Assembly: GCA_009760855.2 (NCBI GenBank)
Contig: WPIO01000515.1
Coordinates: 1 to 33,568, forward strand
DNA: 33,568 nt
Reading direction: 5' to 3'
From: Cristatella mucedo
Lineage: Eukaryota > Bryozoa > Phylactolaemata > Cristatellidae
In this document: positions 1 to 7,767 of the stretch, piece after piece
Layout: every line of letters begins with the position of its first letter
Numbering within the stretch: the stretch's first letter is position 1
The notes under the pieces: model-generated
Told to the model about the DNA's origin: nothing
What the model saw: the letters and a program-made list of their open reading frames with translations, nothing else
The model's database searches: none
Position numbers and translations under genes: made by a program

Positions 1-123
1 CTGCACCTTGTTTCATGCATTTCGCAAGTAAATAACTTATTTTGCAAGAGTTAACAGCAGATCATGGAATTTCTAGAAACTTCAAATCTGTTCGTCGGAG
101 CTTGCTGTAGCTGGCAGCTGAGT
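1..123 (+). repeat. Monomer class m1 (HSE type)
   Basis: Marked by TTTCATGCATTTCGCAAG followed by TAAATAACTTATT, GTTAACAGCAG, and TTCTAGAAACTTC at 71-83. It ends with CAGCTGAGT. Close relative of m7 and m11. Confidence 0.85.
71..83 (+). promoter_or_regulatory. Heat-shock-element-like site in m1 (reference for the series)
   Basis: TTCTAGAAACTTC fits TTCnnGAAnnTTC, three alternating units of the HSF recognition pattern. Identical copies that I located start at 71, 815, 1311, 1931, 2427, 2923, 3308, 4057, 4553, 7551, 8087, 8831, 9453, 10073, 10821, 11324, 11943, 13637, 14257, 14753, 15220, 24186 and others; TTCTTGAAACTTC variants are at 5173 and 12623. All lie in m1, m7 or m11 types. Other monomers have ATC in place of the first TTC, leaving only two good units. 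Match is seen; binding is inference. Confidence 0.5.
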
Positions 124-247
124 GCTGCACATTGGTTCAAGCATTTCGCGCGTAAATAACACGTTTCGCACGAGTTCGCAGCAGTTCACAGAATATTCAG
201 ATTTTTCAAATCAATTTTTCGAAGCGTGCTGTAGCTGGCTGGGGAGT
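124..247 (+). repeat. Monomer class m2
   Basis: Starts GCTGCACATTGG. Its second half is unusual: ATATTCAGATTTTTCAAATC replaces the common ATATCTAGAAACTTC stretch, then TTTTTCGAAGCGTG. The end is GGCTGGGGAGT, which breaks the hairpin found in other monomers. It is the best landmark for unit starts in 13172-24238. Confidence 0.85.
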
Positions 248-371
248 GCTGCATCTTTTTTCAAGCATTTCGCACTTGAAGAACACATTTCGCACGAGTT
301 CGCAGCAGATGGAGAAATATCCTGAAACTTTAAATCTGCTCTTCGGAGCATGCCGTACCGGGCAGCAGAGT
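248..371 (+). repeat. Monomer class m3
   Basis: Starts GCTGCATCTTTTTTCAAG, has CTTGAAGAACAC, then GAGAAATATCCTGAAACTTT, and ends CATGCCGTACCGGGCAGCAG. Confidence 0.85.
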
Positions 372-495
372 GAGGCACCTTCTTTCAAGCAATTCGCACT
401 TGAATAACACATTTCGCACGAGTTCGCAGTAGATCGCTAAATATCTAAAAACTTCAAATCTGCTCTTCGGAACGTGTGCTGGCTGGCAGCAGAGT
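372..495 (+). repeat. Monomer class m4
   Basis: Starts GAGGCACC (instead of GCTGCACC), has AAGCAATTCGCAC, and AGTAGATCGCTAAATATC followed by TAAAAACTTC. The first bases of this class are the left half of the hybrid that defines the 9-mer HOR. Confidence 0.85.
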
Positions 496-619
496 GCTGC
501 ACCTTGTTTCAAGCATTTCGCACTCGAATAACTATTTTCGCACGAGTTTGAAGCAGATCGCAGAATATCGAGAAACTTCAAATCGGCTCGTCGCAGCATG
601 CTCTGGCTGGCAGCAGACT
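496..619 (+). repeat. Monomer class m5
   Basis: Has CACTCGAATAACTATTTTCG, GTTTGAAGCAGATCGCAG, ATATCGAGAAACTTC and AATCGGCTCGTCGCAGCATG. Confidence 0.85.
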
Positions 620-743
620 TCTGCACCCCTTTTCAAGCATTTCCCACTTGAATAACTCATTTCGCACGTGTTACCAGCAGATCGCGGAATATCTCGAAAC
701 TTCAAATCTGCTCGTCGGAGCTTGCTCTGGTAGGCAGCAGACT
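620..743 (+). repeat. Monomer class m6
   Basis: Starts TCTGCACCCCTTTTCAAG, has CATTTCCCACTTG (loss of one CpG), GTGTTACCAGCAG and ATATCTCGAAACTTC. Confidence 0.85.
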
Positions 744-768
744 GCAGCACCTTGTTTCATGCATTTCG

Positions 769-777
769 CAGGTAAGT
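769..777 (+). other. Perfect 5' splice-donor-like string in m7
   Basis: CAGGTAAGT matches the eukaryotic donor consensus. It recurs in m7-type monomers (for example near 4011, 7629, 8785, 10789, 12587 and 33492), while m11 and many m1 derivatives have CAGGTAAAT. No associated exon or clear acceptor is seen, so it may be chance. Confidence 0.3.
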
Positions 778-814
778 AACTTATTTCGCAAGAGTTCACA
801 GCAGATCACGGAAT

Positions 815-827
815 TTCTAGAAACTTC
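815..827 (+). promoter_or_regulatory. Heat-shock-element-like site in m7
   Basis: Same 13-base string as in m1, 744 bases (six monomers) further on. m7 is lost in the 9-mer and 4-mer HORs. Confidence 0.5.
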
Positions 828-867
828 AAATCTGTTCGTCGGAGCCTGCTGTAGCAGGCAGCAGAGT

Positions 868-991
868 GCTGCACGTTGGTTCAAGCATTTCGCACGTAAA
901 TAACATATTTCGCACGAGTTCGCAGCATTTCACGGAATATTCAGATTTTTCAAATCAAGTTTTCGCAGCGTGAGGTAGCTGGCAGCAGAGT
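868..991 (+). repeat. Monomer class m8
   Basis: Starts GCTGCACGTTGG, has CGTAAATAACATATTTCG, then the same ATTCAGATTTTTCAAATC half as m2, and GTTTTCGCAGCGTGAGG. It looks like a relative of m2 that diverged in its last 30 bases. Confidence 0.82.
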
Positions 992-1115
992 GCTGCACCG
1001 TGTTTCAGGCATTTCGCACTTGAATAACTCATTTCGCACGTGTTCGCAGCGGATCGCTGGATATCTAGAAACTTCAAATCTGCTTGTCGGAACGTGTGCT
1101 GGCTGGCAGCAGAGT
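992..1115 (+). repeat. Monomer class m9
   Basis: Starts GCTGCACCGTGTTTCAGGC, has CACGTGTTCGCAGCGGATCG followed by CTGGATATCTAG, and GCTTGTCGGAACGTGTG. Confidence 0.82.
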
Positions 1116-1239
1116 GCTGCACCTTGCTTTAAGCATTTCGCACTTAAAAAACTCATTTCGCACGAGTTCGCAGCAGATCGCGGAACATCTCGAAACTTGA
1201 AATCTGCTCGTCGGAGCGTGCTCTGGTAGGCAGCAGACT
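1116..1239 (+). repeat. Monomer class m10
   Basis: Starts GCTGCACCTTGCTTTAAG, has CACTTAAAAAACTC, GCGGAACATCTCGAAACTTG, and ends CTCTGGTAGGCAGCAGACT. Forms the right part of the m4/m10 hybrid in the 9-mer and 4-mer units. Confidence 0.85.
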
Positions 1240-1363
1240 GCTGCACCTTGTTTCATGCATTTCGCAGGTAAATAACTTATTTCGCATGAGTTCACAGCAG
1301 ATCACGGAATTTCTAGAAACTTCAAATCTGTTCGTCGGAGCGTGCTGTAGCTGGCAGCAGAGT
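1240..1363 (+). repeat. Monomer class m11 (HSE type)
   Basis: Same first half as m1 and m7 with GCAGGTAAATAACTTATTTC and then GCATGAGTTCACAG. TTCTAGAAACTTC lies at 1311-1323. It differs from m1 mainly by GCATGAG versus GCAAGAG and by its AGCAGAGT ending. Confidence 0.85.
1311..1323 (+). promoter_or_regulatory. Heat-shock-element-like site in m11
   Basis: Same string, 496 bases (four monomers) after the m7 copy and 620 before the next m1 copy. m11 or its m1 hybrid remains in every shortened HOR unit, so each keeps at least one site. Confidence 0.5.
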
Positions 1364-1368
1364 GCTGC
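1343..1368 (+). other. Dyad with two alternative hairpins, present in most monomers
   Basis: GCAGCA at 1354-1359 can pair with TGCTGC at 1363-1368 across the loop GAG. CAGCA at 1355-1359 can instead pair with TGCTG at 1343-1347. The two are mutually exclusive. At other junctions the stem is kept in changed form: GCAGCAG/CTGCTGC (m10 to m11), GCAGC/GCTGC around AGACG (m15 to m1) or TGAGT (m1 to m2). It is broken at the ends of m2, m3 and m6. Confidence 0.6.
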
Positions 1369-1487
1369 ACTTTGGTTTAAGCATTTCGCACTCAAATAAC
1401 ACATTTAGCATGAGTTCGCAGGAGATCGCTGAATAGCTTCGAACTTCAAATCTGCTAGGCGGAGCGTGCTGTAGCCTGTAGCAGAGT
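1364..1487 (+). repeat. Monomer class m12
   Basis: Starts GCTGCACTTTGGTTTAAG, has CACTCAAATAACACATTTAG, GAATAGCTTCGAACTTC and GCTAGGCGGAGCGTG, and ends TAGCCTGTAGCAGAGT. Confidence 0.85.
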
Positions 1488-1611
1488 GCTGCACCTAGTT
1501 TCAAGCATTTCGCACTTGCTTGACTTATTTCACACTAGTTCGCAGCAGATCGCGGAATATCCAGAAACTTTAAATCTGCTCTTCGTAGCTTGCGGTAGCT
1601 GGCAGAAGTGT
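1488..1611 (+). repeat. Monomer class m13
   Basis: Starts GCTGCACCTAGTTTCAAG, has CACTTGCTTGACTTATTTCA (no AATAAC stretch), ATATCCAGAAACTTT, and ends GCGGTAGCTGGCAGAAGTGT. Confidence 0.85.
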
Positions 1612-1735
1612 GCTGCACCCTTGTTCAAGCATTTCGCACTTAAATAACACATTTCGCACGACTTCGCAGTAGATCGCTAAATATCTAGAGACTTCAAATC
1701 TGCTGTTCTGACCTTGTGCTGGCTGGCAGCGGAGC
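1612..1735 (+). repeat. Monomer class m14
   Basis: Starts GCTGCACCCTTGTTCAAG, has CGACTTCGCAGTAGATCGCT, ATATCTAGAGACTTC and GCTGTTCTGACCTTGTG. Confidence 0.85.
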
Positions 1736-1859
1736 TCTGCACGTATTTTCAAGCATTTCGCACTTGAATAACTATTTTCGCACGAGTTCACAGCAGATCA
1801 CAGAATATCTAGAAACTTCAAATCGGCTCGTTGCAGCATGATCTGGCTGGCAGCAGACG
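1736..1859 (+). repeat. Monomer class m15
   Basis: Starts TCTGCACGTATTTTCAAG, has TAACTATTTTCGCACG, GATCACAGAATATCTAG, AATCGGCTCGTTGCAGC, and ends GGCAGCAGACG, leading into m1. Confidence 0.85.
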
Positions 1860-3236
1860 GCTGCACCTTGTTTCATGCATTTCGCAAGTAAATAACTTAT
1901 TTTGCAAGAGTTAACAGCAGATCATGGAATTTCTAGAAACTTCAAATCTGTTCGTCGGAGCTTGCTGTAGCTGGCAGCTGAGTGCTGCACATTGGTTCAA
2001 GCATTTCGCGCGTAAATAACACGTTTCGCACGAGTTCGCAGCAGTTCACAGAATATTCAGATTTTTCAAATCAATTTTTCGAAGCGTGCTGTAGCTGGCT
2101 GGGGAGTGCTGCATCTTTTTTCAAGCATTTCGCACTTGAAGAACACATTTCGCACGAGTTCGCAGCAGATCGAGAAATATCCTGAAACTTTAAATCTGCT
2201 CTTCGGAGCATGCCGTACCGGGCAGCAGAGTGCTGCACCTCATTTCAAGCATTTCGCACTTGAAAAACTCATTTCGCACAAATTCGCCGCGGATCGCGGA
2301 ATATCTAGAAACTTCAATTCTGCTCGTCGGAGCGTGTGCTGGCAGGCAGCAGACTGCTGCACCTTGTTTCATGCATTTCGCAGGTAAATAACTTATTTCG
2401 CATGAGTTCACAGCAGATCACGGAATTTCTAGAAACTTCAAATCTGTTCGTCGGAGCGTGCTGTAGCTGGCAGCAGAGTGCTGCACCCTTGTTCAAGCAT
2501 TTCGCACTAGAACAACACATTTCGCACGAGTTCGCAGCAGATCACGGAATATTCAGATTTTTCAAATCAAGTTTTCGCAGCTTGAGGTAGCTGGCAATAG
2601 AGTGCTGCACTGTGTTTCAAGCATTTCGCACTAAAAACACTCATTTCGTACGTATTTGCAGCATAGCTCGGAATATCTAGAAACTTTAAATCTGCTTGTC
2701 GGAGCGTATGCTGGCTGGCAGCAGAGTGCTGCACCTTGCTTTAAGCATTTCGCACTTAAAAAACTCATTTCGCACGAGTTCGCAGCAGATCGCGGAACAT
2801 CTCGAAACTTGAAATCTGCTCGTCGGAGCGTGCTCTGGTAGGCAGCAGACTGCTGCACCTTGTTTCATGCATTTCGCAGGTAAATAACTTATTTCGCATG
2901 AGTTCACAGCAGATCACGGAATTTCTAGAAACTTCAAATCTGTTCGTCGGAGCGTGCTGTAGCTGGCAGCAGAGTGCTGCACTTTGGTTCAAGCATTTGT
3001 TTCAAGCATTTCGCACTTAAATAACACATTTCGCACGACTTCGCAGTAGATCGCTAAATATCTAGAAACTTCAAATCTGCTGTTCTGACCTTGTGCTGGC
3101 TGGCAGCGGAGCTCTGCACGTATTTTCAAGCATTTCGCACTTGAATAACTATTTTCGCACGAGTTCACAGCAGATCACAGAATATCTAGAAACTTCAAAT
3201 CGGCTCGTTGCAGCATGATCTGGCTGGCAGCAGACG
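1860..3236 (+). repeat. Shortened HOR copy A2 (11 monomers plus 13 bp)
   Basis: Starts with m1, m2, m3 nearly identical to A1, then departs: an unusual monomer with CTCATTTCAAGC (from 2232), an m11-like HSE monomer, m8-like, m9-like, m10, m11, an m12/m14 hybrid and m15. The length of 1,377 bp equals 11 x 124 plus 13. The 13 extra bases are at the m12/m14 join. Confidence 0.8.
2988..3013 (+). other. 13-bp duplication at an m12/m14 exchange point
   Basis: TTCAAGCATTT occurs at 2988-2998 and again at 3001-3011. The left copy continues an m12 start (ACTTTGG) and the right copy continues an m14 body (CTTAAATAAC). An unequal exchange slightly out of register explains both the loss of m13 and the extra 13 bases. 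Confidence 0.75.
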
Positions 3237-5101
3237 GCTGCACCTTGTTTCATGCATTTCGCAAGTAAATAACTTATTTTGCAAGAGTTAACAGCAGATC
3301 ATGGAATTTCTAGAAACTTCAAATCTGTTCGTCGGAGCTTGCTGTAGCTGGCAGCTGAGTGCTGCACATTGGTTTCAAGCATTTCGCACGTAAATAACAC
3401 ATTTCGCACGAGTTCGCAGCAGTTCACGGAATATTCAGATTTTTATAATCAATTTTTCGAAGCGTGCTGTAGCTGGCTGGGGAGTGCTGCATCTTTTTTC
3501 AAGCATTTCGCACTTGAAGAACACATTTCGCACGAGTTCGCAGCAGATCGAGAAATATCCTGAAACTTTAAATCTGCTCTTCGGAGCATGCTGCTGGTAC
3601 CGGGCAGCAGAGTGCTGCACCTTCTTTCAAGCATTTCGCACTGGAATAACACATTTCGCACGAGTTCGCAGCAGATCGCTAAATATCTAAAAACTTCAAA
3701 TCTGCTCTTCGGAACGTGTGCTGGCTGGCAGCAGAGTGCTGCACCTTGTTTCAAGCATTTCGCACTCGAATAACTATTTTCGCACGAGTTTGAAGCAGAT
3801 CGCAGAATATCGAGAAACTTCAAATCGGCTCGTCGCAGCATGCTCTGGCTGGCAGCAGACTTCTGCACCCCTTTTCAAGCATTTCCCACTTGAATAACTC
3901 ATTTCGCACGTGTTACCAGCAGATCGCGGAATATCTCGAAACTTCAAATCTGCTCGTCGGAGCTTGCTCTGGTAGGCAGCAGACTGCAGCACCTTGTTTC
4001 ATGCATTTCGCAGGTAAGTAACTTATTTCGCAAGAGTTCACAGCAGATCACGGAATTTCTAGAAACTTCAAATCTGTTCGTCGGAGCCTGCTGTAGCAGG
4101 CAGCAGAGTGCTGCACGTTGGTTCAAGCATTTCGCACGTAAATAACATATTTCGCACGAGTTCGCAGCATTTCACGGAATATTCAGATTTTTCAAATCAA
4201 GTTTTCGCAGCGTGAGGTAGCTGGCAGCAGAGTGCTGCACTGTGTTTCAGGCATTTCGCACTTGAATAACTCATTTCGCACGTGTTCGCAGCGGATCGCT
4301 GGATATCTAGAAACTTCAAATCTGCTTGTCGGAACGTGTGCTGGCTGGCAGCAGAGTGCTGCACCTTGCTTTAAGCATTTCGCACTTAAAAAACTCATTT
4401 CGCACGAGTTCGCAGCAGATCGCGGAACATCTCGAAACTTGAAATCTGCTCGTCGGAGCGTGCTCTGGTAGGCAGCAGACTGCTGCACCTTGTTTCATGC
4501 ATTTCGCAGGTAAATAACTTATTTCGCATGAGTTCACAGCAGATCACGGAATTTCTAGAAACTTCAAATCTGTTCGTCGGAGCGTGCTGTAGCTGGCAGC
4601 AGAGTGCTGCACTTTGGTTTAAGCATTTCGCACTCAAATAACACATTTAGCATGAGTTCGCAGGAGATCGCTGAATAGCTTCGAACTTCAAATCTGCTAG
4701 GCGGAGCGTGCTGTAGCCTGTAGCAGAGTGCTGCACCTAGTTTCAAGCATTTCGCACTTGCTTGACTTATTTCACACTAGTTCGCAGCAGATCGCGGAAT
4801 ATCCAGAAACTTTAAATCTGCTCTTCGTAGCTTGCGGTAGCTGGCAGAAGTGTGCTGCACCCTTGTTCAAGCATTTCGCACTTAAATAACACATTTCGCA
4901 CGACTTCGCAGTAGATCGCTAAATATCTAGAGACTTCAAATCTGCTGTTCTGACCTTGTGCTGGCTGGCAGCGGAGCTCTGCACGTATTTTCAAGCATTT
5001 CGCACTTGAATAACTATTTTCGCACGAGTTCACAGCAGATCACAGAATATCTAGAAACTTCAAATCGGCTCGTTGCAGCGTGCTCTGGCTGGCAGCAGAC
5101 G
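3237..5101 (+). repeat. 15-monomer HOR copy A3
   Basis: Complete m1 to m15 order, 1,865 bp (1,860 plus 5: one T near 3373 and four bases near 3590 where m3 ends GCTGCTGGTACC). The stretch 3723-5102 matches 481-1860 at an offset of 3,242 with only three substitutions found by eye (near 4241, 5080 and 5082). Confidence 0.9.
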
Positions 5102-5859
5102 GCTGCACCTTGTTTCATGCATTTCGCAGGTAAATAACTTATTTCGCAAGAGTTCACAGCAGATCACGGAATTTCTTGAAACTTCAAATCTGTTCGTCGG
5201 AGCTTGCTGTAGCTGGCAGCTGAGTGCTGCACATTGGTTCAAGCATTTCGCGCGTAAATAAACACGTTTCGCACGAGTTCGCAGCAGTTCACAGAATATT
5301 CAGATTTTTCAAATCAATTTTTCGAAGCGTGCTGTAGCTGGCTGGGGAGTGCTGCATCTTTTTGCATCTTTTTTCAAGCATTTCGCACTTGAAGAACACA
5401 TTTCGCACGAGTTCGCAGCAGATGGAGAAATATCCTGAAACTTTAAATCTGCTCTTCGGAGCATGCCGTACCGGGCAGCAGAGTGAGGCACCTTCTTTCA
5501 AGCAATTCGCACTTGAAATTCGCAACATTTCGCACGAGTTCGCAGCAGATCGCGGAATATCTAGAAACTTCAAATCTGCTCTTCGGAGCGTGTGCTGGCT
5601 GGCAGCAGAGTGCTGCACCTTGTTTTAAGCATTTCGCACTTAAAAAACTCATTTCGCACGAGTTCGCAGCAGATCGCGGAACATCTCGAAACTTGAAATC
5701 TGCTCGTCGGAGCGTGCTCTGGTAGGCAGCAGACTTCTGCACCCCTTTTCAAGCATTTCCCACTGGAATAACTCATTTCGCACTAGTTCGAAGCAGATCG
5801 CGGAATATCTTCGAACTTCAAATCTGCTAACCGGAGCGTGCTGTAGCTGGCAGCAGAGT
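5102..5859 (+). repeat. Mosaic unit: m1, m2, m3, m4-like, m10-like, m6-like
   Basis: Six landmarks at 5102, 5226, 5351, 5485, 5612 and 5736. The HSE-type site at 5173-5185 is TTCTTGAAACTTC, which keeps the TTCnnGAAnnTTC pattern. The m4-like copy has AAATTCGCAAC in place of AATAACAC (near 5517). The m10-like body at 5612 is followed by an m6-like start, so several exchange points lie in this stretch. Confidence 0.7.
5351..5376 (+). other. 10-bp tandem duplication in m3
   Basis: GCATCTTTTT is present twice in a row before TTCAAGC. Normal m3 has it once. This looks like replication slippage. Confidence 0.8.
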
Positions 5860-7231
5860 GCTGCACCCTTGTTCAAGCATTTCGCACGTAAATAACTTAT
5901 TTCGCACTAGTTCGCAGCAGATCGCGGAATATCCAGAAACTTTAAATCTGCTCTTCGTAGCTTGCGGTAGCTGGCAGAAGTGTGCTGCACCCTTGTTCAA
6001 GCATTTCGCACTTAAATAACACATTTCGCACGACTTCGCAGCAGATCGCGGAATATCTAGATTTTTCAAATCTGCTTTTCTGAGCGTGTGCTGCTGGCTG
6101 GCAGCAGAGTGCTGCACCTTGTTTCAAGCATTTCGCACTTGAATAACTCGTTTCGCACGAGTTGGGTGCAGAGCGCGGAATATCTAGAAACTTCAAATCT
6201 GCTCGTCGGAGCATGCGCTGGCTGGCAGCAGAGTGCTGCACCTTGTTTCAAGCATTTCGCACGTAAATAACACATTTCGCACGAGTTCACAGCAGATCAC
6301 GGAATATCTAGAAACTTCAAATCTGCTCGTCGGAGCGTGCTGTGGCTGGCAGCAGAGTGCTGCACCTTGTTTCAAGCATTTCGCACGTAAATAACACATT
6401 TCGCACGAGTTCGCAGCAGATCACGGAATATCTAGAAACTTCAAATCTGTTCGTCGGAGCGTGCTGTAGCTGGCAGCAGAGTGCTGCACCTTTGTTCAAG
6501 CATTTCGCACTGTAAATAACACATTTCGCACGAGTTCGCAGCAGATCGCGGAATATCTATAAACTTTTCAAATCTCCCCTTCGGAGCGTGCTGTAGCTGG
6601 CAGCAGAGTGCTGCACCTTGTTTCAAGCATTTCGCACTTAAATAACACATTTCGCACGAGTTCGCAGCAGATCGCGAAATATCTAGAAAACTTCAAAATC
6701 TGCTCGTCGGAGCGTGCTGTAGCTGGCAGCAGAGTGCTGCACCTTGTTTCAAGCATTTCGCACTCGAATAACACATTTCGCACGAGTTCGCAGCAGATCG
6801 CAGAATATCCAGAAACTTCAATTCTGCTTGTCGGAGCGAGCGCTGGCTGGCAGCAGAGTGCTGCACCTTCTTTCAAGCATTTCGCACTTGAATAACTCAT
6901 TTCGCACGAGTTCGCAGCAGATCGCGGAATATCTCGAAACTTCAAATCTGCTCGTCGGAGCGTGCTCTGGTAGGCAGCAGACTGCTGCACCTTGTTTCAT
7001 GCATTACGCAGGTAAATAACTTATTTCGCAAGAGTTCACAGCAGATCACGGAATTTAAAGAAACGTCAAATCTGTTCGTCGAAGCGTGTGCTGGCTGGTA
7101 GCAGAGTGCTTCACGTTGTTTCAAGCATTTCGCACGTAAATAACATATTTCGCACGAGTTCGCAGCATTTCACGGAATATTCAGATTTTTCAAATCAAGT
7201 TTTCGCAGCGTGAGGTAGCTGGCAGCAGAGT
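5860..7231 (+). repeat. Near-consensus monomer patch without clear HOR order
   Basis: Landmarks at 5860, 5984, 6111, 6235, 6359, 6483, 6610, 6736, 6860, 6984 and 7108. Between about 6110 and 6980 successive monomers are very similar to each other and to the consensus (TTTCAAGCATTTCGCAC, GAGTTCGCAGCAGATCGCGG, GTCGGAGCGTGCTGTAGC). They do not show the m1 to m15 succession. The first two and last two units are m14-like and m1/m8-like. The HSE at about 7051 is broken (TTTAAAGAAACGTC). Confidence 0.75.
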
Positions 7232-7603
7232 GCTGCACCTTGTTTTAGGCATTTCGCACTTGAATAACTCATTTCGCACGTGTTACCAGCAGATCGCGGA
7301 ATATCTCGAAACTTCAAATCTGCTCGTCGGAGCTTGCTCTGGCTGGCAGCAGACTTCTGCACCCCTTTTCAAGCATTTCCCACTTGAATAACTCATTTCG
7401 CACGTGTTACCAGCAGATCGCGGAATATCTCGAAACTTCAAATCTGCTCGTCGGAGCGTGCTCTGGTAGGCAGCAGACTGCAGCACCTTGTTTCATGCAT
7501 TTCGCAGGTAAATAACTTATTTCGCATGAGTTCACAGCAGATCACGGAATTTCTAGAAACTTCAAATCTGTTCGTCGGAGCCTGCTGTAGCAGGCAGCAG
7601 AGT
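7232..7603 (+). repeat. Three monomers: m9/m6 hybrid, m6, m7
   Basis: Landmarks at 7232, 7356 and 7480. The stretch CACGTGTTACCAGCAG occurs in two consecutive monomers (about 7270 and 7400), so the m6 body is duplicated. The HSE is intact at 7551-7563. Confidence 0.7.
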
Positions 7604-7767
7604 GCTGCACCTTGTTTCATGCATTTCGCAGGTAAGTAACTTATTTCGCAAGAGTTTGCAGCATTTCACGGAATATTCAGATTTTTCAAATCAACAGCAT
7701 TTGCACTGCATTTTCGCACGTGTTTCAGGCGAATTTTCGAAACTTTAAATAACTCGGTTGGCCCAGT
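7604..7767 (+). repeat. Scrambled 164-bp monomer
   Basis: The distance between landmarks 7604 and 7768 is 164, 40 more than normal. The left part is an m7/m8-like monomer. From about 7693 to 7764 the order of motifs is broken: GCATTTGCAC, GCATTTTCGCACG, TGTTTCAGGC, TTTTCGAAACTTTAAAT, TAACTC follow each other, then GGTTGGCCC. These are short pieces of the satellite out of order, joined by a few bases that do not match it. Confidence 0.75.

Larger units (their letters stand above)
744..867 (+). repeat. Monomer class m7 (HSE type)
   Basis: Starts GCAGCACC, has TTTCATGCATTTCGCAGG then TAAGTAACTTATT, and TTCTAGAAACTTC at 815-827. CAGGTAAGT at 769-777 is a perfect consensus 5' splice-donor string. 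Confidence 0.85.
1..1859 (+). repeat. 15-monomer higher-order repeat, reference copy A1
   Basis: Fifteen distinguishable monomers (m1 to m15) without any indel. The sequence starting at 1861 repeats that starting at 1 for more than 300 bases with a single change (position 312), which gives the 1,860-bp HOR length. The window begins one base into the landmark of m1. Order and variants of this copy are used below to read all other units. Confidence 0.92.

Noticed and set aside
60-70. Forkhead-like GTAAATA and octamer-like ATGCATTT strings in HSE-type monomers
   Set aside because: Too short and degenerate to separate from chance. ATGCATTT is not the octamer ATGCAAAT. Not listed as sites.
5252-5262. 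AATAAA polyadenylation signal
   Set aside because: It arises from one extra A in a single m2 copy (AAATAAACACG); other copies have AAATAACACG. No transcript context.
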